Positions 33,613-41,556 of a stretch of 64,000 nucleotides of DNA are shown piece by piece. The position numbers were made by a program, and so were the translations under genes. The notes beneath the pieces were generated by a model, which made no database searches, had not been told where the DNA came from, and saw only the letters and a program-made list of their open reading frames with translations. This DNA is from Rhizobium sp. 2MFCol3.1 (lineage in GTDB: Bacteria > Pseudomonadota > Alphaproteobacteria > Rhizobiales > Rhizobiaceae): assembly GCF_000377565.1 (NCBI RefSeq), contig NZ_KB898355.1:248001-312000 (forward strand). The letters run 5' to 3'. Position 1 is the first letter of the stretch. Each line of letters begins with the position of its first letter.

Positions 33613-34638
33613 CTAGGCGGCGGGCTTTGCCCTCCCGGCCATGCGCGCGGCAAGCAGCACTGCCTCGCGGCTGGCGCCGATATCGGCGAGGCCCTTGCCG
33701 GCGATATCGTAGGCGGTGCCGTGCGCGGGGGTGCAAAGCGGGAACGGCAGGCCGCCGATCATCGTCACGCCCTTGTCGAAGCCCATCAGCTTCATGGCGA
33801 TCTGGCCCTGGTCGTGATACATGGTCAGCACCGCGTTGTAGCCTTCCTTGACGGCACGCAAGAAGACGGTGTCGGCGGGGAAGGGGCCTTCGACATTGAA
33901 GCCCTGCGTTTTGGCCCGCGCGACCGCGGGCTCGATCACCTCGATCTCCTCCATGCCGAAACTGCCGCCGTCGCCCGCATGCGGGTTCAGCCCGGCGATA
34001 GCGATACGCGCATCGGCGTGTCCGGCCTCCTTCAGGCAGCGGCTGGTCAACTCCAGTTCGGCGATGATGGCTTCTACGGAGATCGCATCGGACACTTCCT
34101 TGAGCGGGATGTGCGAGGTGACGCGGGCGTTCCAAATCTTTTCCAGAACGTTGAATTCGCGCAGCTTTCCGGAAAACCCGAGTACATCGCAGACGAAGCG
34201 GATTTCGTCGTCATAGCCGGGATAGGCGTAGCGCATCGCCTTCTTGTTGAAGGGCGTGAAGCAGACGGCGGAGACGTGTCCGGCGCGCGCGAACTGCAGC
34301 GCATGACGGAAGTTGGCCGTGGCGAACTGTCCACCGGCAAGCGTTGCCTCGCCGATCGCGACCTCTGAAGGGTCGAGATGGCCAAGATCGATGAAGACGT
34401 GACCGTGATCATTCAGCCGGCCGATCTGATCGGCTGTAACGGTCGGGATCTGCAGCGCAAGGCCGGCATCGGCGGCGCCTTTGTCGAATATGCGGCGATC
34501 GCCGATGACGATCAGCTGGACAGCTGCGGCAATCTCGTCGAGTGCCACCAGCTTCGCCGTCAGTTCAGGGCTGATGCCTGCGGGATCGCCCATGGCGAGA
34601 GCGATGACTGCACGCGTCTGACCTGTGCTTGAATTCAT
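33613..34638 (-). CDS. pdxA2: PdxA2-type 4-phosphate-dehydrogenase, second copy
   Basis: A 341-residue paralogue of the protein at 23630-24667 that keeps the same landmarks: AMGDPAGISPELTAKL near 16-31, NPHAGDGGSFGMEE, PFPADTVFLRAVKEGYNAVL, MYHDQGQIAMK and CTPAHGTAYDIAGKGLAD. The two differ mostly in the first 150 residues. GGAGGACAATC precedes the ATG. It heads the left-going arm (pdxA2-tctCBA-SAF oxidoreductase-TSUP) and has the same upstream operator and promoter as its paralogue. It may act on a stereoisomer of the other copy's substrate, or be a dosage copy. Confidence 0.9.
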   Translation of the reverse strand: MNSSTGQTRAVIALAMGDPAGISPELTAKLVALDEIAAAVQLIVIGDRRIFDKGAADAGLALQIPTVTADQIGRLNDHGHVFIDLGHLDPSEVAIGEATLAGGQFATANFRHALQFARAGHVSAVCFTPFNKKAMRYAYPGYDDEIRFVCDVLGFSGKLREFNVLEKIWNARVTSHIPLKEVSDAISVEAIIAELELTSRCLKEAGHADARIAIAGLNPHAGDGGSFGMEEIEVIEPAVARAKTQGFNVEGPFPADTVFLRAVKEGYNAVLTMYHDQGQIAMKLMGFDKGVTMIGGLPFPLCTPAHGTAYDIAGKGLADIGASREAVLLAARMAGRAKPAA

Positions 34639-34661
34639 GATTGTCCTCCATCCTCCCGACC

Positions 34662-34717
34662 GTCATACGCCATCCAAATCCCCACTTCAAGTCTTTTGAA
34701 TGCTGTATACAAAATTC
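34662..34717 (-). promoter_or_regulatory. Operator plus promoter of the second pdxA2-type gene
   Basis: The 30 bases 34688-34717 contain a GTATAC-centred element (GAATGCTGTATACAAAATTC at 34698-34717) flanked by CAAGTCTTTT. On the minus strand TTGAAG (34685-34690) and TATGAC (34662-34667) are 17 bases apart. Element, orientation and distances match those upstream of the first pdxA2-type gene. The remaining bases up to the antiporter stop at 34903 hold nothing that I recognise. Confidence 0.6.
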
Positions 34718-34902
34718 TGAGCGCGCGAAATTCGCCGTCCCGCGCAATGTCTATTGCGTGCGGTACGGTGTTTTCGGGGGATGAGGAATTTGCTCAGGCC
34801 GCCGACCCGGCAGCATTCATCGCGACTAAGCCTGCGGCGCTGGTGCCCGGCGCGACGACGCCGCCAGCTTTCGGACTCAAACAGTCGCCACGGGAGTTTG
34901 GA

Positions 34903-36486
34903 TCAAGCCTTGGCGGAAATCGCGCTCAGTTCTTCGAGATCGAGATCCCGTTCCAGTTCGCGCAACGTCTCATCATCGATCTGTCCCGATCGATGAAGGC
35001 GTATAAGCTCGGTTCGTCCGACGGCTACAGCTTGGAGAACGACGTCGAAATGCGCATGAAGCATCGGCGTGTAATCCTCGGTGCGCTCCGCGTAGTCGAC
35101 GATGGCCGTCGCGCGATGCTCGTAGCGCTTCAGCAACTGAGGATGGATCAACGTGCCGTCGGCATCGTAGGCGAGAGTACTCACCTTCGCGAACTGAACC
35201 TGGGCCATCGCGGCCTCCGCCTGGCTCATCGTCATCGGCGGACGCTCGCTCTCGCTTGCACCCAAGCCAGCCCAGGAGATCACGGCTCCAAGGGTCGTCC
35301 CCTGCATGAGAACCGTTCCCATGATCACCGCAAACGACATGACGAGAATGAAGTCCCGCCCGGGAAAGCCTGCAGGCAAGCTCAAGGCGAGCGCCAGCGT
35401 GACCACGCCGCGCACGCCCGCCCAGCCTAGAACGGTCGCGGCGCCGGCGCCCATCGGCGAAGATCGCGCAAGTCCCGTTTTATGGGCGAGGCCGATCGCA
35501 AGATCGGAGGCGAAGACCCAAAAGAAGCGGGCGGCGACAAGGGCGGCGAGGATTGCGAGCGCCGGAAGCGCCATCGTCCCCATCATCGCGCCGAACCCGC
35601 CGCCCCGCTCGACGACATCGCGAAGCGACAGGCCGATGAGGATGAAGACCATCGCCTCCATAAGAAAGACAAGCACCGTCCAGAACGAGGTGCCACGCAT
35701 GCGCGTCGCCGCCGACATCACCGTATGCTGGTGCCAGGAGGCGATCAGACCAGCGGTGACGGTCGAGATGACGCCGGATACATGGAGCTGTTCGCCGAGC
35801 AGATAGGCGACCCAGCAGAGTAGCGTCGTCGCCGCAATCATCAGGTAGTCGTCGCGTAGCCGGCGGACGAACTTCACCCAAGCGTAGCCGATCACTGCTC
35901 CAACGGCCGCGCCTCCGAGGGCGAGAAGGACAAAGGTGCCCACGGCGCCCGACGCGCTGAATGTGCCCGTCGTCGCGGCGGCGACCGCGAAGCGGAAGAG
36001 CACCAGCCCGCTCGCATCATTGAGCAGGCTCTCGCCTTCCAGAAGGATTTGAAGGCGCCGGGGCAAGTTGACCCGTTCGAGAATGGCGCGGGCCGACACA
36101 GCGTCCGGCGGCGAGACGATGGCGCCAAGTGCTGCGCAAGCGGCCCACGGCAATGATGGCATGAGAATATGGGCAACGAGGGCGACGATGACGGTCGTGA
36201 AGAACACGGCCCCGACCGCGAGCGAGGCGATGCCGAACATGTGGCGCTTAAGACGGTCCACCGCGATCGACCACGCGCCGTCGAACAGAAGCGGTGGAAG
36301 GAAAGTGACGAGCACGAGCTCGGGATCGACGGTGATCGTCGGCAGCCCAGGCATGAAGGCAAGCGCTGCACCACCCGTCAGCAGCGCCACGGACGGCGGG
36401 AGCCCGAGACGATGGGCGAGATAGTGAAGCGCGATGATCGCAAGAAACATCGCGATCACCAGTTCAAAGAGATGGGTGCCGTCCAT
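34903..36486 (-). CDS. Na+/H+ antiporter, CPA1 family
   Basis: A 527-residue inner-membrane cation/proton antiporter. About twelve helices occupy residues 5-400; the CPA1 ion-site motif is visible as LLEGESLLNDASGLVLFRFAV near 150-170, preceded by LGAIVSPPDAVSARAILERVNLP. A C-terminal cytoplasmic tail of about 120 residues (from ASESERPPMTMSQAE) ends EELSAISAKA. It has its own spacer on both sides and no functional link to the sugar-acid genes is evident, apart from general ion homeostasis. Confidence 0.92.
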   Translation of the reverse strand: MDGTHLFELVIAMFLAIIALHYLAHRLGLPPSVALLTGGAALAFMPGLPTITVDPELVLVTFLPPLLFDGAWSIAVDRLKRHMFGIASLAVGAVFFTTVIVALVAHILMPSLPWAACAALGAIVSPPDAVSARAILERVNLPRRLQILLEGESLLNDASGLVLFRFAVAAATTGTFSASGAVGTFVLLALGGAAVGAVIGYAWVKFVRRLRDDYLMIAATTLLCWVAYLLGEQLHVSGVISTVTAGLIASWHQHTVMSAATRMRGTSFWTVLVFLMEAMVFILIGLSLRDVVERGGGFGAMMGTMALPALAILAALVAARFFWVFASDLAIGLAHKTGLARSSPMGAGAATVLGWAGVRGVVTLALALSLPAGFPGRDFILVMSFAVIMGTVLMQGTTLGAVISWAGLGASESERPPMTMSQAEAAMAQVQFAKVSTLAYDADGTLIHPQLLKRYEHRATAIVDYAERTEDYTPMLHAHFDVVLQAVAVGRTELIRLHRSGQIDDETLRELERDLDLEELSAISAKA

Positions 36487-36632
36487 TTATGTCCCCGCGC
36501 CAATGCGGCCTCCATAAAATGACGGCTTCGACGAAAACGCAACAGCGGTTAGAGGCCGGTCGTCCTCTCTCTTTCAAAGGCGCGACGCTTGCGCACGCAA
36601 TACCATCGCCAAGGTTGCAAGCGCCTAACCGA

Positions 36633-37277
36633 CTAGCGTCGGGATAGCAGCTCCGCCTTTTGATCCGCTGTAAGCGGCCTGGTCTGATGCGGGCGCAGCA
36701 AAAGGTGGAGCTTCGCCGTTTCCTCAAGCTCCTCGGTTGCGTATTGCGCTTCGCGCAGCGTCTTGCCCGCGACGACCGGGCCATGGTTGGCCAGAAGCAC
36801 GGCGTGGCTGTGCTTTGCTTTTTCCGCGACTGCCGCGGCGAGGGCAGGGTCGCCGGGCGGGAAGTATTCGACGAGCGGAAGCTTCCCCACCCGCATCACG
36901 TAATAGGCCGTCAGTGGCGGCAGTACGTCGGCCGGGTCGACATCGTCGAGAATGCTGACGGCAACCGCGTAGGTGGAATGCAGGTGAACGACGGCGCCGC
37001 TCATCTTCTGCTGGCAATACATGCATTGATGCAGGAACGCTTCCTTCGTCGGTTTGTCGCCCGCCACATGCACGCCCTCGGCCGTGAAGCGCGAAAGACG
37101 CGCCGGATCGAGGTCGCCGAGCGAAGCGTTCGTCGGCGTCATGAGAATGTCGCCGTTGGCAAGCCGCGCGCTGATATTGCCGGTCGAGCCAAAGGTTAGC
37201 GACCGATCGAACAGGGATCGTCCGACGCTGGCAATCTCGTCACGCAATTTCGTCTCTTCCGAAATGATCGCTGTCAT
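36633..37277 (-). CDS. otnC: 3-oxo-tetronate 4-phosphate decarboxylase (class II aldolase/adducin family, OtnC type)
   Basis: A 214-residue zinc-dependent class II aldolase-fold enzyme. OtnC splits CO2 from 3-oxo-tetronate 4-phosphate to give dihydroxyacetone phosphate. Visible are the substrate loop SLTFGSTGNISARL (about 20-33), the catalytic Glu in PTKEAFLHQCMY, the metal-binding pair HLHSTYAVA near 95-100 and the later His in LANHGPVVAG. The ATG at 37277 shares bases with the kinase stop (TGATG), so kinase and decarboxylase are coupled. An open extension upstream lies inside the kinase gene and is rejected. Confidence 0.88.
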   Translation of the reverse strand: MTAIISEETKLRDEIASVGRSLFDRSLTFGSTGNISARLANGDILMTPTNASLGDLDPARLSRFTAEGVHVAGDKPTKEAFLHQCMYCQQKMSGAVVHLHSTYAVAVSILDDVDPADVLPPLTAYYVMRVGKLPLVEYFPPGDPALAAAVAEKAKHSHAVLLANHGPVVAGKTLREAQYATEELEETAKLHLLLRPHQTRPLTADQKAELLSRR

Positions 37278-38545
37278 CACACCAAATCCCATGCCCGCAA
37301 GAAGAAGTCGTCGCCCCCGAAGTTTCCGGATTTGAGCGCCAGCGCCAGCGGCTCCTCGCGGCCGATGCTCACGGTCCACGGAACCCCTGGATCGATCTCG
37401 GGGCCGATGAAAAGCGCCTGTACATCAAGACGGTTGACCACCGCACCGGAGGTTTCCCCACCCGCCACGAGGAAGCGGCAGTAGCCTAGGCTTGTCAGCC
37501 GGAAAGCCACCTCACCCAGCAGGTGCTCCACCAATTCGCCCGCCCTGTCGCGCCCCAGCGCCTGCTGCGCTCGCCTGACGTCCTCCGGATCGGAACTGGA
37601 ATAGACAAGCGGGATGGCGTCGGTGATGGACGCCACCCAGTCGACAACAGAATCCACGGTGGTGCGGCCGGCCGCGATGTCGAGCGGATCGAGTTTCAGT
37701 GCCGGTGTTCCGGCCTTGATCGCGACCGACACCTGCCGGCGGGTCGCCGTCGAGCAGGAACCGGCGAGGATCACCGCCTTGCCTTTCGGCGCGGCGAGAC
37801 CTTTCTCGGTGCCGTTTGCGCCGAGCTTGCCGGCGCGACGGAAGTTTTCGGGCAGGCCGATCGCGATGCCGGAGCCGCCCGTGATCAAGCGCATGCCGGC
37901 TGCGGCCTGTCCGATCGCGCGAAGATCATCGTCGGTGATGGCGTCGACGATGACAATCCCTTCGCCGCGTTCCGCCGCCTGGCGAAAGGCAGCGCCAATC
38001 TCATCGCTGCCCTTTTCCACTGTGTCGCGAGTAACCAGCCCAACCTTGAGCGCCGTCTGCTGCTGCAACACCCGAACGAGGTTCGGATCCGTCATCGGCG
38101 TCAGCGGATGGTCCTTCATCGGGCTATCGGACAGAAGCATGTCGCCGACGAACAGGTGGCCGCGATAGACCGTGCGGCCGTTGGCGGGGAAGGCGGGGCA
38201 GGCCAGCGTGAGCGCGCCGCCCAGTTCCGCGTGCAAGGCTTCGGCCACGGAGCCGATATTGCCCTCCGGCGTGGAATCGAAGGTCGAGCAGTACTTGAAG
38301 ATGATCTGCTCGGCGCCAGCCGCGGTCAGGCGGCGGCAGGCCTCAAGCGATAAGGCGACTGCTTCTGCTGCCGGGATCGTTCTTGATTTTAGCGCGACGA
38401 CGACCGCCTCGGCGTCGCCATAGTCAAAATCGGCGGGCGGGATGCCGACCACCTGTACCGTTCGCATTCCCTCTCGAGCCAAGGTCAGAGCGAGGTCCGT
38501 CGCTCCCGTCAAATCATCCGCCACCGCGCATAAAAGCATGTTCAC
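37277..38545 (-). CDS. otnK: Four-carbon acid sugar kinase, DUF1537 family (OtnK type)
   Basis: A 422-residue kinase that phosphorylates 3-oxo-tetronates (or threonate/erythronate in relatives) at carbon 4. The N-terminal substrate domain starts AVADDLTGATDLALTLAREG (residues 7-26, with the DDLTGA motif), followed by KYCSTFDSTPEGNIG near 105-120. The C-terminal nucleotide domain has LAGSCSTATRRQV and FLVAGGETSGAVVNRLD, the DUF1537 glycine-rich signature. The partner aldolase downstream makes the OtnK assignment preferable to the DtnK type that pairs with PdxA2. It follows the LacI gene by 23 bases. Confidence 0.9.
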   Translation of the reverse strand: MNMLLCAVADDLTGATDLALTLAREGMRTVQVVGIPPADFDYGDAEAVVVALKSRTIPAAEAVALSLEACRRLTAAGAEQIIFKYCSTFDSTPEGNIGSVAEALHAELGGALTLACPAFPANGRTVYRGHLFVGDMLLSDSPMKDHPLTPMTDPNLVRVLQQQTALKVGLVTRDTVEKGSDEIGAAFRQAAERGEGIVIVDAITDDDLRAIGQAAAGMRLITGGSGIAIGLPENFRRAGKLGANGTEKGLAAPKGKAVILAGSCSTATRRQVSVAIKAGTPALKLDPLDIAAGRTTVDSVVDWVASITDAIPLVYSSSDPEDVRRAQQALGRDRAGELVEHLLGEVAFRLTSLGYCRFLVAGGETSGAVVNRLDVQALFIGPEIDPGVPWTVSIGREEPLALALKSGNFGGDDFFLRAWDLV

Positions 38546-38568
38546 TCACTCCCAAATGTAGAAATTTC

Positions 38569-39573
38569 TCAGGCCGTCGCGCCTTCGATGATATCGAAAC
38601 CGGTATCCACCACCACACGCTCCTCCGGCCGGGTCGGGTTCTCCAGCAGCTTCTCAACCGCTGTCTTGCCGATCAGGAACCGGTTGGATCGTATGGTTGA
38701 AAGCGGCATCGGCAGTGCCTGGCCGATGTCGAGACCGTTAAAGCCGAAGAGCGCAAGCTGCTTGCGCACGACAATACCGGCCCCGAGGCAATGGAAAAAA
38801 CCGCCGACGGCCATGTCGTCGTTGGAAAAGACGACGGCGTCGATATCGGCTGCGCGCGTCAGCAAGCTTGCCAGCGTGTCGCGCCCCGCGATCGTCGAAC
38901 TCGGGCCATTGAAGCGCTCCTCGGCCCGCAAGGTCAAGCCGGCTTCCGACAGAGCCTGGCAAAGGCCATCGTATCGCAGCCTGGCGCGCCGGTCGGCCAC
39001 CCAGTCATGGCCGACATAGCCGAAGCGACGGTAACCGCGCTCGATCAGGTGGCGACCGGTCGCGTATCCGGCCTGGCGGTGGGAAAGGCCGACAGCCACG
39101 TCGATTGGTTCGGCATCGATATCCATCAGTTCGGCGACGCGCACGCGGCTGTTATCCAGCATACGCCGTGTCGCCTCCGTATGATCGAAACCTGTAGTGA
39201 TGATCGCCGCCGGCTGCCATGCGAGCAGCGATGATAGGATATCCTGCTCCTTGCCCGCATCGTAATTGGTTACGCCGACCATCGGCTGATAGGCGGTCGT
39301 GGCAAGGGCTGCATGTATCCCCTGCAGCACTTCTGGAAAGACGATGTTCGATAGCGATGGCAGGAGGACGCCGATCAGCAGCGAGCCGGAGGAGGCGAGC
39401 GATCCCGCCGCGCGGTTGGGCACATAGCCCAGCGTCTCGATCGCCCTGGCGACTCGGCTGCGCGTCTGCTCAGCGATCGGGCCCTTGTTGCGGATGACGC
39501 GCGATACCGTGTTTTCACTGACACCGGCGAGCTTGGCCACGTGCGCGAGGGTCGGAACTTCATACTGCGTCAC
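38569..39573 (-). CDS. LacI family transcriptional regulator of the four-carbon acid-sugar genes
   Basis: A 334-residue repressor. The start is taken as the GTG at 39573, with AGGAGAG nine bases upstream; the longer open frame to 39669 would run through the operator. The LacI helix-turn-helix is PTLAHVAKLAGVSENTVSRV (about 6-25) with the RAIETLGYVPNRAA hinge following, then a periplasmic-binding-protein-like effector domain. It lies between kinase/aldolase genes (same strand) and the divergent dehydrogenase/isomerase genes, and two identical inverted operators lie in the divergent gap. Confidence 0.93.
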   Translation of the reverse strand: MTQYEVPTLAHVAKLAGVSENTVSRVIRNKGPIAEQTRSRVARAIETLGYVPNRAAGSLASSGSLLIGVLLPSLSNIVFPEVLQGIHAALATTAYQPMVGVTNYDAGKEQDILSSLLAWQPAAIITTGFDHTEATRRMLDNSRVRVAELMDIDAEPIDVAVGLSHRQAGYATGRHLIERGYRRFGYVGHDWVADRRARLRYDGLCQALSEAGLTLRAEERFNGPSSTIAGRDTLASLLTRAADIDAVVFSNDDMAVGGFFHCLGAGIVVRKQLALFGFNGLDIGQALPMPLSTIRSNRFLIGKTAVEKLLENPTRPEERVVVDTGFDIIEGATA

Positions 39574-39611
39574 ATGGCTCTCCTTTCTCCAATGATGATG
39601 CAAGTTGACTA

Positions 39612-39627
39612 TCTCAGCGCTAACATG
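39612..39627. promoter_or_regulatory. LacI-type operator 1
   Basis: TCTCAGCGCTAACATG contains the imperfect palindrome TCAGCGCTAA around AGCGCT, typical of LacI-family operators. It lies 39 bases before the regulator's start. Its exact reverse complement recurs at 39667-39682, suggesting repression by a DNA loop or adjacent dimers. Confidence 0.75.
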
Positions 39628-39666
39628 TTTCGCTTGCGGATTGCTAGAGGATGTGCTTGTTATTTT

Positions 39667-39682
39667 CATGTTAGCGCTGAGA
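39667..39682. promoter_or_regulatory. LacI-type operator 2
   Basis: CATGTTAGCGCTGAGA, the exact reverse complement of operator 1, 55 bases away start to start. It is placed 92 bases before the LtnD-type start codon, so the pair can control both divergent promoters. Confidence 0.75.
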
Positions 39683-39773
39683 CGGTGCTTTGGAGAGGCC
39701 TATTCATGAGTTTCGGCCTTGGTCCATGCGCTCTCCCAGCATTGATGTACGGATTTAGAGGGAATAATCGATA

Positions 39774-40688
39774 ATGGCCGGATCCACCCATGTAGCAATC
39801 GTCGGACTGGGTTCGATGGGCCTTGGCATGGCGCGCTCGCTTCTGCGCGCCGGCCATGCGGTTTCTGGTTGCGACATCAGCGACGCGGCTTTGGCCAGTT
39901 TGAAAGCTTCTGGTGGCAAGCCGTTCGCAACGCCGGCCGCGGCCGCCAGGGATGCGCGGATCGCCGTTGTCGTCGTCGTCAATGCGGCGCAGACCGAGGC
40001 GGTTTTGTTTGGTCCCGAAGGCGCCGTTGGCGCGCTGGCGCCGGGCTCGGTCGTCATATCGTCGGCGACCATCTCGCCGGCCGAAGCGAAGGATTTCGCC
40101 CGAAGGGCCGGCGAACATGGGGTGCTTTATCTCGACGCGCCGATTAGCGGCGGCTCCGTCAAGGCCGATGCCGGCGCGCTGACCGTCATGGCATCTGGCT
40201 CGCCGGAGAGCTTCGCGGCGGCCCGACCGGCGCTGGATGCGATGGCGGCAACGGTCTACGAACTTGGAGACGATGTCGGCGTGGGCTCGTCCTTCAAGAT
40301 CGTCAATCAGCTTCTCGCCGGCGTCCATATCGCCGTCGCGTGCGAGGCGATTACCTTCGCCAAGAGCCTCGGGCTCGACATCTCGCGGGTCTTCGACGTC
40401 ATCACCAAGTCGGCCGGCAACAGCTGGATGTTCGAAAACCGCATTCCGCATGTCGTTGCCGGCGATTACACGCCGCACAGCGCCGTATCGATCTTCACCA
40501 AGGATCTCGGCATCGTTTCCGATATTGGCCGCCAGCAGAAATTCCCACTGCCGATCGCCAGCGCCGCCTTGCAGCTTTTCCTCATGACGGAAGCGGCCGG
40601 CATGGGGCGGGACGACGATTCGTCCGTCGCCCGTCTTCTGGCGTCGATCGCCGGGCTGCAGCTGCCTGGTATGGATAAGGAGGCCTGA
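39774..40688 (+). CDS. ltnD: NAD-dependent tetronate dehydrogenase (LtnD type, 3-hydroxyisobutyrate dehydrogenase family)
   Basis: A 304-residue dehydrogenase that in this pathway oxidises L-threonate (or D-erythronate, DenD type) at carbon 2. The Rossmann motif is GLGSMGLGMA (11-20), the substrate loop is DAPISGGSVKADAGALTVMASG (about 121-142), and the catalytic Lys is K175 in GSSFKIVNQLL. It is the first gene right of the LacI operators and ends one base before the isomerase gene. LtnD and DenD differ mainly in stereospecificity and cannot be told apart here with certainty. Confidence 0.88.
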   Translation: MAGSTHVAIVGLGSMGLGMARSLLRAGHAVSGCDISDAALASLKASGGKPFATPAAAARDARIAVVVVVNAAQTEAVLFGPEGAVGALAPGSVVISSATISPAEAKDFARRAGEHGVLYLDAPISGGSVKADAGALTVMASGSPESFAAARPALDAMAATVYELGDDVGVGSSFKIVNQLLAGVHIAVACEAITFAKSLGLDISRVFDVITKSAGNSWMFENRIPHVVAGDYTPHSAVSIFTKDLGIVSDIGRQQKFPLPIASAALQLFLMTEAAGMGRDDDSSVARLLASIAGLQLPGMDKEA

Positions 40689-40689
40689 G

Positions 40690-41457
40690 ATGCCGCGTCT
40701 TGCCGCCAACCTCACCATGATGTTCAACGAGCATGCGTTTCTCGACCGTTTTCAGGCGGCCGCTGATGCCGGCTTCGAAGCGGTCGAATATCTGTTTCCT
40801 TACGATCATCCCGCCGATGTGGTCGCCGGAAGGCTTCAGGCTGCCGGATTGAAGCAGGCTCTCTTCAACATGCCGCCCGGCGATTGGGCCGCTGGCGAGC
40901 GCGGCCTGGCTGCCTTGCCGGAGCGGCGCGACGAATTTCGAGCTGCGGTAGGCAAGGCGATCCAATACGCCAAGGCGATCCAGTCGCCGCTGCTGCACAT
41001 GATGGCGGGGATCGCCGATGCGAATGACCCAGCCGCGAGCGCATGCTATCGCGACGCACTCGCCTATGCCGCCGACGCCACGGCGCGCGACGGTATCGGC
41101 CTAGTGATCGAGCCGATCAACGGTCGCGATATGCCGGGATATTTCCTCAACGATTTCAACCTTGCCGTCGGCCTCATCGCCGAGCTGAACCACGCCAACG
41201 TCAAGCTGCAGTTCGATATCTATCACCGGCAGATCATCCATGGAGACGTGCTTGTCGGCCTAGAAAAGACAATGCCTGTCATCGGTCACGTGCAGATCGC
41301 ATCCGTGCCGAAGCGTAACGAGCCGGGAACCGGCGAACTCGATGATTTCAGGATCCTCGCAGCACTCGATGAGCTCGGCTACCGCGGCTATGTCGGTTGC
41401 GAATACCGCCCGGCGGGAGAAACGGTTGCCGGGCTCGGGTGGATGAAGCGCCTTTGA
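40690..41457 (+). CDS. otnI: 2-oxo-tetronate isomerase (OtnI type, hydroxypyruvate isomerase family)
   Basis: A 255-residue TIM-barrel isomerase converting a 2-oxo-tetronate to the 3-oxo isomer that the kinase uses. Typical start NLTMMFNEHAFLDRFQAAADAGF; probable metal ligands are Glu in GLVIEPINGRDMPGYF, Asp in LQFDIYHRQ, His in GHVQIASVP and Glu in GCEYRPAG. It starts one base after the dehydrogenase stop. Together with OtnK and OtnC on the other side of the regulator it completes a route to dihydroxyacetone phosphate. Confidence 0.9.
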   Translation: MPRLAANLTMMFNEHAFLDRFQAAADAGFEAVEYLFPYDHPADVVAGRLQAAGLKQALFNMPPGDWAAGERGLAALPERRDEFRAAVGKAIQYAKAIQSPLLHMMAGIADANDPAASACYRDALAYAADATARDGIGLVIEPINGRDMPGYFLNDFNLAVGLIAELNHANVKLQFDIYHRQIIHGDVLVGLEKTMPVIGHVQIASVPKRNEPGTGELDDFRILAALDELGYRGYVGCEYRPAGETVAGLGWMKRL

Positions 41458-41556
41458 GACGCGACACGACGGCAAGGCTCTCAACAGCCTGAAATTCTTC
41501 TGTTTCCATCGCTGGCGTTCGCTAGGATGGGTGGGGAACACAGAGAGAGTGAGAAG

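Noticed and set aside
23630..34638. The two pdxA-type genes as pyridoxine-biosynthesis genes
   Set aside because: There is no pdxJ, ksgA or surA neighbour; the sequences carry the HDQGQ and PAHGTAYDIAG forms of the catabolic PdxA2 branch and sit with sugar kinases and transporters.
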